Source of the DNA: Alphaproteobacteria bacterium
GTDB lineage: Bacteria > Pseudomonadota > Alphaproteobacteria > Rhodospirillales > Rhodospirillaceae
DNA length: 33,748 bases
Direction: 5' to 3'
NCBI GenBank assembly: GCA_012103295.1
Contig: WLXB01000024.1
Coordinates: 1-33,748, forward strand
Below are positions 1 to 7,377 of this stretch, one piece after another; positions within the stretch are counted from its first letter, which is position 1; each line of letters opens with the position of its first letter. Both the position numbers and the translations under genes were made by a program. The notes beneath the pieces were generated by a model, which saw only the letters and a program-made list of their open reading frames with translations, was not told the DNA's origin and did not search any database.

Positions 1-834
1 AAAACCGAACCGGTGCCCGGAAAGGTCTGGGGTGAATATGTCCAAGTCGGCGGCGGTTCATTGTATTGCCGCCGCAATACAGATGGAGAAGGACGACCGA
101 TCCTTTTCGTTCATGCGTCAGCGGCGTCCAGCTTCTCGATGGACCGTTATATGGAACCACTGATTGGCAAGCGCCCTGTGCTCGCAATCGATCTGCCGGG
201 TAACGGCGAGTCTGAAAACCCGATGGGCGACCTTACAGTCGAAAAACAAGCGTCGTTCTTGGCTGAGGCGGTTCATGCCTTGGGCTACGACGAAGTCGAT
301 GTGTTCGGCACATGGGGTGGCGGAACTGTTGCTGTCGAATTGGCCGTGCAACATCCAGATTTGGTCAAGCATGTTGCCGTACCGAATATTATGACTATGG
401 AGTTGAAGGGCAAGGCGCTCGATGAGATGTCGTCCAAATATACGCCTGATATTCCGTTCGACGACTTTGGCGGCCACTGGGTGTTTGCCTGGAACATGGT
501 ACGCGATCAGGAACTATTTAATCCTTGGTATGAGCGTAAGGCGTCCAATATTTCTCGAAATCCTAATCCGGATGTCGCGCCTGAAATTATTCATCGGCGT
601 ACCTTGGATCTGTTCAAGTGCTACGACATTTATCAGGATGCCTACCGGGCACATTTCGCGTACCCAATGTCTGACCGGTTGGCCGAGTTAAAATGCCCAC
701 TATTGCTTGGCGGTCCTGATTCTCCGAGTACGCAAAAAGCTGTCGCCGCCGGTCCGGCGGATTATACGGTCAAGGATTTGCCCAGCGGGCATGGCGCTGT
801 TGCAGACACTGTGCTGGAATTCTTTAACGCTTAG
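1..834 (+). CDS. Alpha/beta-hydrolase-fold protein with non-canonical nucleophile elbow (5' partial)
   Basis: The frame is open from base 1 to the stop at 832-834, so the true start probably lies before the window. A GTG at 13 would give 273 residues. The fold is recognisable from an oxyanion-type HAS segment near residues 34-36 (counted from the GTG), a DLPGNGES strand-turn near 60, and a C-terminal SGHG carrying the usual catalytic histidine near 258. The nucleophile elbow, normally G-x-S-x-G, reads G-T-W-G-G, with Trp at residue 101 (codon TGG at 313-315) where the serine should be. The cognate acid may be the Asp in the GGPDS segment. It could be a non-hydrolytic member or an enzyme with unusual chemistry. 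It is first in a five-gene plus-strand run ending with a flavoenzyme, which suggests small-molecule metabolism. Fold assignment is firm; function is unknown. Confidence 0.8.
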   Translation, partial: KTEPVPGKVWGEYVQVGGGSLYCRRNTDGEGRPILFVHASAASSFSMDRYMEPLIGKRPVLAIDLPGNGESENPMGDLTVEKQASFLAEAVHALGYDEVDVFGTWGGGTVAVELAVQHPDLVKHVAVPNIMTMELKGKALDEMSSKYTPDIPFDDFGGHWVFAWNMVRDQELFNPWYERKASNISRNPNPDVAPEIIHRRTLDLFKCYDIYQDAYRAHFAYPMSDRLAELKCPLLLGGPDSPSTQKAVAAGPADYTVKDLPSGHGAVADTVLEFFNA

Positions 835-852
835 ATCAATGTCGCATTGATC
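834..852. other. Perfect inverted repeat overlapping a stop codon
   Basis: GATCAATG (834-841) and CATTGATC (845-852) form a perfect 8-bp dyad around a TCG loop. It begins on the last base of the hydrolase stop codon. The stem has only three G/C pairs and no clear T-run follows. It may therefore be an intercistronic processing or attenuation hairpin, or an operator, rather than a strong terminator. Confidence 0.4.
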
Positions 853-884
853 AATTTACTTATGAACATAGGGGGAGACGGGTA

Positions 885-1550
885 ATGGAAAGCTATTTGG
901 TGTGGGGGTATATCCATATCCTTCTGTTCGTATTCTGGCTGGGAGCAGATGTAGGGGTTTTTCTCTCGGCTGTGTATGCCAAGAAATCTGACCTCAGTTT
1001 TGAAACCCGTGCCACTATCATGAAGCTTGGGCTGATCATCGATTTTTTGCCCCGCATCTGTTTCGCACTCATTTTTCCGGTCGGATTGCACCTTGCTTTG
1101 GCACTCGGTCTTTACGATGTGCAGACCTGGCTTTTCGTCGCCGGGTGGGGCATCGGTATCGGCTGGATCGCGTTGGTTATGGCGATCGGCAAGAACGAAG
1201 GTACGCCCCTGGCCGAGAAGCTCTCACTCGCTCAATTCTGGCTTGAAGGATTGCTCGGCACATTTTATGTCGCGGTCGGTTTGTGGTCTCTCTTTGGAGA
1301 TGGCCCACTGGTCGAGGCATGGTTCGCCGTGAAAATTATGCTGTTCGGCTTTGTGTTCTATTGCGCAATGGCCATCGACATTTGTTTCCGTCCGTTCATC
1401 AAGCCCTTTATGGAATTGGCCGAACATGGGTCTAGTCCAGAGCGGGAAGCCATCATCACTAAGACGATTAATAATACGTTGGTGGCCGTGCTCACCATGT
1501 ACGTTCTTATCGCTGTGGTTGCCTTCCTTGGCAAAGTGAAACCCTTCTAA
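885..1550 (+). CDS. Six-helix integral membrane protein, CopD-like or DUF2269-like
   Basis: The 221-residue protein is mostly hydrophobic, with about six predicted helices (roughly 5-28, 43-68, 76-98, 115-138, 145-165, 193-216). The first helix carries a histidine (H11) in an IHxLxxxFWLG context. This resembles helix 1 of CopD-type and other small haem- or copper-associated membrane proteins. No further family signature is certain. A strong purine-rich ribosome site (GGGGGAG, about 8 nt upstream) supports the ATG at 885. It lies 50 bp after the hydrolase and 14 bp before a secreted DUF1330 protein, so the three are probably co-transcribed. Metal or haem binding is inference from helix 1 only. 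Confidence 0.65.
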   Translation: MESYLVWGYIHILLFVFWLGADVGVFLSAVYAKKSDLSFETRATIMKLGLIIDFLPRICFALIFPVGLHLALALGLYDVQTWLFVAGWGIGIGWIALVMAIGKNEGTPLAEKLSLAQFWLEGLLGTFYVAVGLWSLFGDGPLVEAWFAVKIMLFGFVFYCAMAIDICFRPFIKPFMELAEHGSSPEREAIITKTINNTLVAVLTMYVLIAVVAFLGKVKPF

Positions 1551-1564
1551 AGCGAGGCTAGACA

Positions 1565-1972
1565 ATGAACCCTCAAAGACTTCTTGCAGTAATTGGCGCG
1601 GCTGCCTTGATGGCCTTGCCTTCCGTCGCTGCCAAAGCCGAAGACGCCTGTGACAAACCCGTGGATATGGTCATCCTGTCCATCGTTCATGACGTTCAGC
1701 GCTATCAGGAATACCGGGCGTCATTTATTGAACTTGGCACCCTAGAAGAGTTTGGCGGGCAGATTGTTTCCGTTGCTACACGCCTAGAGTTTGAACCTGA
1801 GGTTCTCGAAGGGCAGTGGCCAGACAATCGCCATTCGTTTGTTATTCGGTGGCCCTGTGCTGCTGCAGCTCATAAATTCTGGAATTCGGAAATCTACCAG
1901 ACAAAGCAATTGCCGCTTCGGGTCGGCGCTGGGCACTACGACATCGCCCTGTTTCCAGCCATAGTCGAATAG
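1565..1972 (+). CDS. Exported DUF1330-like protein
   Basis: The 135-residue product has a classical Sec signal peptide (about residues 1-25, ending ...AAKAED). A single alpha/beta-barrel domain follows, of the DUF1330/EthD dimeric ferredoxin-like type. Supporting features are a VILSIVHDVQRYQEYR opening strand-helix, a central strand carrying R and E, and the late segment where an aromatic F-W-N-S-E precedes Y-Q. Most DUF1330 proteins are cytoplasmic and about 95-100 residues long, so a secreted form is less usual. Two cysteines (in DACD and WPCA) could form a disulfide in the periplasm. Neighbours are a membrane protein 14 bp upstream and a glutaredoxin-DinB fusion 18 bp downstream. The role is unknown. 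Confidence 0.7.
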   Translation: MNPQRLLAVIGAAALMALPSVAAKAEDACDKPVDMVILSIVHDVQRYQEYRASFIELGTLEEFGGQIVSVATRLEFEPEVLEGQWPDNRHSFVIRWPCAAAAHKFWNSEIYQTKQLPLRVGAGHYDIALFPAIVE

Positions 1973-1990
1973 GCGCGGTGGGCTCCCCCA

Positions 1991-2776
1991 ATGAGCCAGC
2001 CTTATCGAGTGTTCTGGCAGCCGGGCTGTTCAAGCTGTCTGAAGGCTAAGGAATTTCTATCCGACCACGGCATCACATACGACAGCGTCAACGTGTTGGC
2101 CGATGACGACGGCATGGCTGCGCTGCAAGCTTTGGGTGCCAAGTCGGTGCCGGTCGTCTCTATAGGAGACAACTTTGTCTTCGCACAAAACCTGGGAGAC
2201 CTGGCGGATTTCGTTGGCGTCGCTCGGCATAGCGTTGGGTTGCCTACGACGAACTTGGTTGAGCGAATAGATCGTGTTCTAGCCGTTGCGCAGTCCCACG
2301 TACGCCAGCTACCGCTCGACGTTCTCAAAACAGAGCTTCCAGGCCGCGACCGCACCTATTTAGACCTTGGTTACCACATCTTTGTTATCGCAGAGGCATT
2401 TCTCGTCGCGGCAAACGGCGGCACTCTGACCTTTGACTTGTTTGAGCGGAGACCACCGGCGTCCGTTGCTGACGGTGGCAAGGTTGCGTCGTATGGCCAA
2501 GCCATCCGCGATGCTGTTCAAGCCTGGTGGCAGGGCACAGACCGCGGCGCGACTCTTCCAGACCACCTGGACACCTACTATGGCGCGCAGTCGGTTCCCG
2601 ACTTGCTCGAGCGCACGGCATGGCATTCGGCGCAACACACCAGGCAGCTAGCGGCTGTGCTTCAGAAACTTAAAATCGAACTGAACGACGAGTTAGCGGA
2701 AGATGATCTTAAAGGCCTGCCATTGCCAAACCATGTCTATGATGACGAAGTATCTTTGACCGACGAAACGCGCTAA
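1991..2776 (+). CDS. Glutaredoxin-DinB-like fusion protein
   Basis: The 261 residues comprise two domains. Residues about 3-75 are glutaredoxin-like: an opening strand, a C-S-S-C redox motif at C13/C16, and a cis-proline segment (KSVPVVSIGD) near residue 54. Residues about 85-240 look like a DinB/YfiT-type four-helix bundle. Its histidines (LGYHIF near 125, and WHSAQHTRQ near 215) match the usual metal-binding triad positions. DinB-superfamily members include thiol-dependent isomerases and transferases (mycothiol maleylpyruvate isomerase, bacillithiol transferases). A linked redox domain might recycle or supply the thiol; that is inference. No signal peptide is seen. The start lacks a good ribosome site (C-rich upstream), so translation may depend on the gene 18 bp before it. 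Confidence 0.75.
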   Translation: MSQPYRVFWQPGCSSCLKAKEFLSDHGITYDSVNVLADDDGMAALQALGAKSVPVVSIGDNFVFAQNLGDLADFVGVARHSVGLPTTNLVERIDRVLAVAQSHVRQLPLDVLKTELPGRDRTYLDLGYHIFVIAEAFLVAANGGTLTFDLFERRPPASVADGGKVASYGQAIRDAVQAWWQGTDRGATLPDHLDTYYGAQSVPDLLERTAWHSAQHTRQLAAVLQKLKIELNDELAEDDLKGLPLPNHVYDDEVSLTDETR

Positions 2777-2821
2777 ATGCTTATCCGCCCATAGAGTGCG
2801 GGAAAATACGGAACATTAAGA

Positions 2822-4786
2822 ATGACCATGACAGACTCGTCTTTCCCGCATCTTCTTACACCCATCAAGCTTGGGCCGATCACTCTGCGTCACCGGGCGG
2901 TGTTGAGTGGCCACGGTATGGCATTGGGCGACGGTCAAGTCGGGATCAGTGACCGGTTCCATGCCTATTTGATGGCCCGCGCCAAAGGTGGGGCGGCCAT
3001 GGTCGGCAGTGAGTCCGCACCGGTTCATACCAGCACGTCCAGCCGGAGTTTGGGTATTCGACTGTATTCCGATGAAGTGATTCCCAGTCTGCGCAAGACA
3101 GCGGAAGATATTCGGGAGGCGGGATCACGTTTGGCCATCACCCTTTGGCATGGCGGTCACAAGGATAGTTTTATTCGCGGCGGCTATGCGTTGGCGCCAT
3201 CACCTGTGCCCAATCAAGCCGGCGAAGTGCCCAAGCAAATTACAGCCGGCGAAATTAACGAGCTTATCGGTGCCTACGGCGAAGCCGCTGCTCGCTGCAA
3301 GGAGGCAGGCTTAGATGCCATCGAATTGCAGACGTCCACGGACTATTTGCTCGGTTCTTTTCTGTCGCCAGTGCTCAATCGCCGGACTGATGCTTACGGT
3401 GGTTCGTTTGAAAACCGCATCCGCTTCGTACGCCAGATTTTAGAGTCCATTCGTGAAAACGTTGGTGACGCGATAGCCGTGGGTGTTCGGACATCTGCGC
3501 GGCATGACATCCCTGGGTCTCCGATGGACTATGGTCTGGAAGAATCGACCGCCAGTATGAAGGCGTTTGCTGACGCCGCATTGGTTGATTATGTCAGTGT
3601 GATGATTGGGTCCGGTTGGTCACCTCCGGAATCTTCCTCCATTCCCCATATGGCGCAGCCTCGCGTTCAGTTGCGCGACGAAGGCAAGGCTTTCAAAGAC
3701 GTACTATCCGTACCCGTCGTTATCGCCGGGCGCATTCGTTCTGCCGAGGACGCGGAAAGCGCTATTGCTGAAGGCTCGGCTGATATCGTCGCGATGGCGC
3801 GCACATGGATTGCCGATCCGGAATGGGGCAAAAAAATCGAATCTGGTGAAGCCCATCGCATCCGTCCGTGCATGTCATGCAATCAGGCGTGCGTTGGCTT
3901 TGTGTTTCGTGGTCTGCCGGGGTCCTGCGTTATCAACCCGGTTGCGGGGCGTGAGAGTGAATTGGGCGAGCCTGGCCTGAGTGAAAAGCCCCAAGCAATC
4001 GCTGTAATAGGTGGCGGGCCGGCCGGTCTTGAAACCGCGCGCGTGCTGGCGATGCGCGGTCATCATGTTTCTCTGTACGAGAAGCAAGCCGAGTTGGGCG
4101 GTCAAATGCGTCTGGCTGCGGCTGCGCCACATCGCGAAGAAATGCTGCCCGCCTTGGCGTGGTGGAAAGATGAGCTTGAACGCCTTCAGGTCAGGATCCA
4201 TCTCGATCATGCTGTGACATCGGAAAATGATTTAGACGCGGATACGGTGGTGTGGGCGACGGGGGCTGACCCCGGCCATACTGCCCTCTGGCGTATCAGG
4301 CCTTACTTATTCGATGGAATCCCAGGAACAGAAGGCCTGCCGTCGGGGCGCGATGTCTTGGCTGGGCACGTTCAGGTGAGGGGCGCCGTCCTTGTGATCG
4401 ATGAAGAGGGTGGTTGGCCGGCGGTATCCTTGGTCGAAACGCTCGCCGCTCATCCCGAGGTCTCTCATGTTACAGCAACAACACCCGAGCGTTCTCTTGG
4501 TGAAGCAGCGTTGACCCTGACCTGGGAGATTAAATCGGTTGCCGCACGCCTACGCGAAGATGACGGTGTCTCTGTTTTAACGGAGAACACGGTTAAGGAG
4601 GTCGCAGGCGGACATGTCACACTTTCCAGCGGCGAGAAAATCGGCCCCTTCGATGCGATTATCTTGAATACCGGAACGGCGGCAAATGAAGTGCCCGATG
4701 AGGCCTTGGCCGTTGGGGATTGTGTCGCACCGCGGGGAATCTGGGCGGCAACCTCTGATGCGGCCAAGCTCGCCCGAACGCTCTAG
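2822..4786 (+). CDS. FMN/[4Fe-4S]/FAD oxidoreductase, 2,4-dienoyl-CoA reductase/Old Yellow Enzyme-like
   Basis: At 654 residues this has the full length of the DCR/trimethylamine-dehydrogenase class. An FMN TIM barrel spans about 8-340. Four iron-sulfur cysteines follow at C350, C353, C357 and C369 (C-x2-C-x3-C-x11-C). A dinucleotide fold starts at AVIGGGPAG near 395, with an NAD(P)/FAD domain to the end. Family markers include FLSPVLNRRTDAYGGSFENR (180-199). The active-site stretch after the FMN-binding strand reads E-L-Q-T-S-T-D-Y (168-175). The tyrosine used as acid in E. coli FadH is kept (Y175), but the His-x-x-His/Asn pair of classical Old Yellow Enzymes is absent. The FadH histidine in its GWHE segment is replaced (GWSPPE here). 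The substrate is therefore probably not an ordinary dienoyl-CoA. It is last in the plus-strand run and convergent with the next gene, 7 bp away. Confidence 0.85.
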   Translation: MTMTDSSFPHLLTPIKLGPITLRHRAVLSGHGMALGDGQVGISDRFHAYLMARAKGGAAMVGSESAPVHTSTSSRSLGIRLYSDEVIPSLRKTAEDIREAGSRLAITLWHGGHKDSFIRGGYALAPSPVPNQAGEVPKQITAGEINELIGAYGEAAARCKEAGLDAIELQTSTDYLLGSFLSPVLNRRTDAYGGSFENRIRFVRQILESIRENVGDAIAVGVRTSARHDIPGSPMDYGLEESTASMKAFADAALVDYVSVMIGSGWSPPESSSIPHMAQPRVQLRDEGKAFKDVLSVPVVIAGRIRSAEDAESAIAEGSADIVAMARTWIADPEWGKKIESGEAHRIRPCMSCNQACVGFVFRGLPGSCVINPVAGRESELGEPGLSEKPQAIAVIGGGPAGLETARVLAMRGHHVSLYEKQAELGGQMRLAAAAPHREEMLPALAWWKDELERLQVRIHLDHAVTSENDLDADTVVWATGADPGHTALWRIRPYLFDGIPGTEGLPSGRDVLAGHVQVRGAVLVIDEEGGWPAVSLVETLAAHPEVSHVTATTPERSLGEAALTLTWEIKSVAARLREDDGVSVLTENTVKEVAGGHVTLSSGEKIGPFDAIILNTGTAANEVPDEALAVGDCVAPRGIWAATSDAAKLARTL

Positions 4787-4793
4787 GTCTATT

Positions 4794-5417
4794 TTAGCCT
4801 GCAGCAGCGGATCTAATTTTCTCGATCATCTGATCCACGGATGCGACTTGTCCGAAGTTGCTATCGAACACCGCCAAGGTCATGCGTTGCATTTCTTCTG
4901 CGGTACAGCCGTTGATATCCGATGTCGCCGTGCCATCGGACAGCATAATCACTTTGAAATCCAACAGCGCGGCCTGACGGGCGGTGGTGTCGACACAGAC
5001 ACCGGTGGCGACGCCCGCCATTATTAAAGTATCGATGCCGCGGGCCCGCAAAATGAGTTCCACGTCCGACCCAGTAAAAGCGCCGAGACGTGGTTTGATG
5101 ACAACCCAATCGCTGTCTTGGATATCCAATCCGTTGTGAAAATCAGCGGTCGTCTCACCGCCAGTCAAAAGGCGTTTTGTTTCAACCGTCGGCACCACGT
5201 CGGCCAGCACGCCCAAATTAGAATGATCTGGTCGCAACTGATGGGCGATATGCATAACGGCCACACCGTTTTTCCGGCAAGCTGCAGCAAGAGCATTGGT
5301 CCGGTTCATCGCGTCCATGCCGCCCGGCGCCGCAATCGGGTGGCCTTCGACAAATAAATTCTGAAAATCGATAGTGATGAGGGCCGTTTTGTCAGGAATA
5401 ATTTGAAAGTCGACCAT
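4794..5417 (-). CDS. Isochorismatase-family cysteine hydrolase
   Basis: This 207-residue protein has the complete catalytic triad of the family: D17 (in ITIDFQN), K108 (in VIKPRLGAF) and C141 (in AGVATGVCVDTTARQA). The non-proline cis-peptide position also looks conserved in the GVATG turn. Members hydrolyse isochorismate, nicotinamide, N-carbamoyl compounds, biuret or similar amides; the substrate cannot be chosen from sequence. An AAGGA ribosome site lies about 7 nt before the ATG. It is the last gene of a minus-strand trio, starting 22 bp after the HSDL2-like dehydrogenase, so it is likely co-transcribed with it. Cytoplasmic; no signal peptide. Confidence 0.85.
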   Translation of the reverse strand: MVDFQIIPDKTALITIDFQNLFVEGHPIAAPGGMDAMNRTNALAAACRKNGVAVMHIAHQLRPDHSNLGVLADVVPTVETKRLLTGGETTADFHNGLDIQDSDWVVIKPRLGAFTGSDVELILRARGIDTLIMAGVATGVCVDTTARQAALLDFKVIMLSDGTATSDINGCTAEEMQRMTLAVFDSNFGQVASVDQMIEKIRSAAAG

Positions 5418-5439
5418 CGGTTCGTCCTTTCAGGTCACG

Positions 5440-6342
5440 CTACATCGGCATGCGGAGATAGCCATCCATGCTGCCGCCAGGGCCCGAGTCGAGATAAAAA
5501 TCCAAAATCAAGGGTTGGCCGGGTTCGATAGCGTAGGGTGTTAGATCGGACACGCCTTCTTCCGCCAACACGTCATCATCAAGGAAGAAGTTCCCGGTGT
5601 TGCTTTTTGCGTCGCGGGTCAAAATTGCATGAGCAGAGTCGGCAACGATGTCGGTGCTCCGGCAGTGTTTTACAACAGCATCGCCACCTAGCTCGTGCCG
5701 AATGGCAGCGGTGTCGATCGCTGTCCGCGGCCAAAGTGCATTGGCGGCGATGCCATGCTCGCGGAAATCTTCTGCGAGACCGATGGTCGCAAAGCTCATG
5801 CCCATTTTCGCCAAGGTGTAGGGCAGGGTGCCTTTGTACCATTTGGGGTCCAGGCTCGGCGGTGGCGAGAGCGTGAGGATGTGCGGGTTTGTGCCCTCTT
5901 TCAGGTGTGGCAAACAGGTCCGCGCCGCGAGCAGGGTGCCGCGTAAATTGATCTGATGCATAAGATCAATACGCCGCATCGGCACATCCGACACGCTACC
6001 CAAAGCAACCGCGCTGGCGTTGTTGATCAAGATATCGATGCCGCCAAAGGTTTCGACCGTTTTCGCGACGGCGTCTGCGACCTCTGCGTCATTGCGCAGA
6101 TCCATTTGGATGGCGAGCGCTTTACCCCCAGCGTCTTCAATTTCTTCTGCGGCGGTATGAATGGTGCCCGGAAGTTTGGGGTGTGGTTTCGCCGTCTTCG
6201 CGGCGACGGTCACGTTGGCACCATCGGTAGCGGCTCGTTTCGCAATCGCCAACCCAATCCCCCGGCTCCCACCGGTGATGAAAAGCGTCTTGCCCTTCAG
6301 CGAACGGTCAGCGGCAGGAGAATAGGGAGAGGCTTGCGCCAT
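5440..6342 (-). CDS. HSDL2-like short-chain dehydrogenase/reductase
   Basis: The cofactor motif T-G-G-S-R-G-I-G sits near the N-terminus. NNAS follows, then a Y-x3-K catalytic pair (YTLAK). A SPPPSLDPKWY segment stands in the place of the usual catalytic-serine loop, and is typical of proteins related to hydroxysteroid dehydrogenase-like 2. The likely activity is NAD(P)-dependent oxidation or reduction of a hydroxyl/keto group, perhaps on a fatty acyl or sterol-like substrate. The frame is open back to 6408, but the ATG at 6342 (MAQASPYS..., 300 residues) is preferred. It starts 7 bp after the upstream gene's stop, and the longer start would overlap that gene by 59 bp. It lacks the SCP2 domain found in animal HSDL2. 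Confidence 0.85.
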   Translation of the reverse strand: MAQASPYSPAADRSLKGKTLFITGGSRGIGLAIAKRAATDGANVTVAAKTAKPHPKLPGTIHTAAEEIEDAGGKALAIQMDLRNDAEVADAVAKTVETFGGIDILINNASAVALGSVSDVPMRRIDLMHQINLRGTLLAARTCLPHLKEGTNPHILTLSPPPSLDPKWYKGTLPYTLAKMGMSFATIGLAEDFREHGIAANALWPRTAIDTAAIRHELGGDAVVKHCRSTDIVADSAHAILTRDAKSNTGNFFLDDDVLAEEGVSDLTPYAIEPGQPLILDFYLDSGPGGSMDGYLRMPM

Positions 6343-6349
6343 TGCCGTC

Positions 6350-7213
6350 TTACTTTTTCCAGGCAGAGACAGCTTCATCGGCGAAATCTTCGAACGTGCG
6401 AAGAGCATGGCCGACAGCAGCTTCGCTGTTCGCGACGTCTGCCTCTGTCGCGACGCTGCCCATCTTCTGCATTTTTGCGAAGCCCGCCTTTAACGCATTC
6501 AGAAGCCATGGCGGCATAAAGGCTTTCGACCCTTCGGCCCAGGCCTCGAGATCATCACCGCCGTAGCGGACGTCTCTGCCAAGCTTATCGCCATAGTGGG
6601 CCGCAATGTCATCTGCCGTCCACGCTTTCGGTCCGTAGAGGGCGATGTCCTGACCATCAAGTTCATCAGTGGCCAAGGCTTTCACGGCAGCATCGGCAAT
6701 GTCGCGGGTGTCGATGCGGCTCTGACCGATGTTGCCGATCGGCATGGGGTAAATTCCAGCGCCGGTGATCGCGCCGCCAAGCATCAGATCATTTTGGAAA
6801 AAGAAATCGGGGCGAAGAATGACATGTGTGGCACCTGAAGCACGGATGGCGTCTTCAATGCCAACCTTGCTGGCGTAATGGGGCACCTTCATCGCTTCGT
6901 CGGACAGCTTCACCGATAGAAAGACGATCTTCTTAACGCCGGCATCAACAGCGGCTTGGACCGCATTGGCGCCGCGCAAGGCTTCTGTTTCCCCGTTGGC
7001 GGTAATCAATAGCATCTTGTCAGCGCCGGCGAAGGCTGCGCCAAGAGTGCCAGCGTCTTCGAGGTCGCCTACCACGCCGGTCAGCCCACTTGGCAGGGCG
7101 GCTGATTTTTCAGCGGACCGGGTGAGAACGCGGACTTCTTCGCCTGTTGCAGCCAGGGCTTGTGCGGCTGGGGCGCCAACGCGTCCGGTGCCGCCAATAA
7201 TCACTGTTGTCAT
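6350..7213 (-). CDS. NmrA-like NAD(P)-binding protein
   Basis: The 287 residues open with VIIGGTGRVGAPAAQAL, a GxxGxxG Rossmann motif at the extreme N-terminus. A VRVLTR turn and a VVGDLEDAGTL acidic segment follow, as in atypical short-chain dehydrogenases of the NmrA/quinone oxidoreductase-2 group. The canonical YxxxK is not evident: KVPHYASKVGIE offers a Y-A-S-K that is only partly in register. It could be a reductase or a redox-state sensor. The start has an AGGGA ribosome site 6 nt upstream. It is the first gene of the minus-strand trio and is divergent from the copper island across a 164-bp spacer. Confidence 0.8.
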   Translation of the reverse strand: MTTVIIGGTGRVGAPAAQALAATGEEVRVLTRSAEKSAALPSGLTGVVGDLEDAGTLGAAFAGADKMLLITANGETEALRGANAVQAAVDAGVKKIVFLSVKLSDEAMKVPHYASKVGIEDAIRASGATHVILRPDFFFQNDLMLGGAITGAGIYPMPIGNIGQSRIDTRDIADAAVKALATDELDGQDIALYGPKAWTADDIAAHYGDKLGRDVRYGGDDLEAWAEGSKAFMPPWLLNALKAGFAKMQKMGSVATEADVANSEAAVGHALRTFEDFADEAVSAWKK

Positions 7214-7290
7214 GTTTGGTCCCTTTTCTGAATCACGGACTGTGTGGATTTATGTGAGCGCACAGTGCCTGTATGACTGCAGAAATCAAT

Positions 7291-7310
7291 GGTTTATCTG
7301 GGTTTATCCG
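7291..7310. promoter_or_regulatory. Tandem 10-bp direct repeat upstream of the copper island
   Basis: Two adjacent copies of a decamer (GGTTTATCTG and GGTTTATCCG) differ at one position and lie exactly one helical turn apart. They sit 68 bp upstream of the first copper-island gene, in the 164-bp divergent spacer. Tandem half-sites with about 10-11 bp spacing are typical of OmpR/PhoB-type response regulators. No such regulator is encoded in the window, so assignment as an operator is inference. I see no convincing -35/-10 pair here and no CueR-type dyad. Confidence 0.35.
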
Positions 7311-7377
7311 CTGACTCTGGACTTCCGACGCCCCTAGCCCTCATAAATGGTGTCTGTCGTCTTAAATTGGACTTCTG

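Noticed and set aside
5956-6519. Long plus-strand open frame (187 codons) opposite the SDR and NmrA-like genes
   Set aside because: It lies wholly antisense to well-supported genes, has no recognisable domain and no ribosome site; composition looks like a coding-strand shadow.
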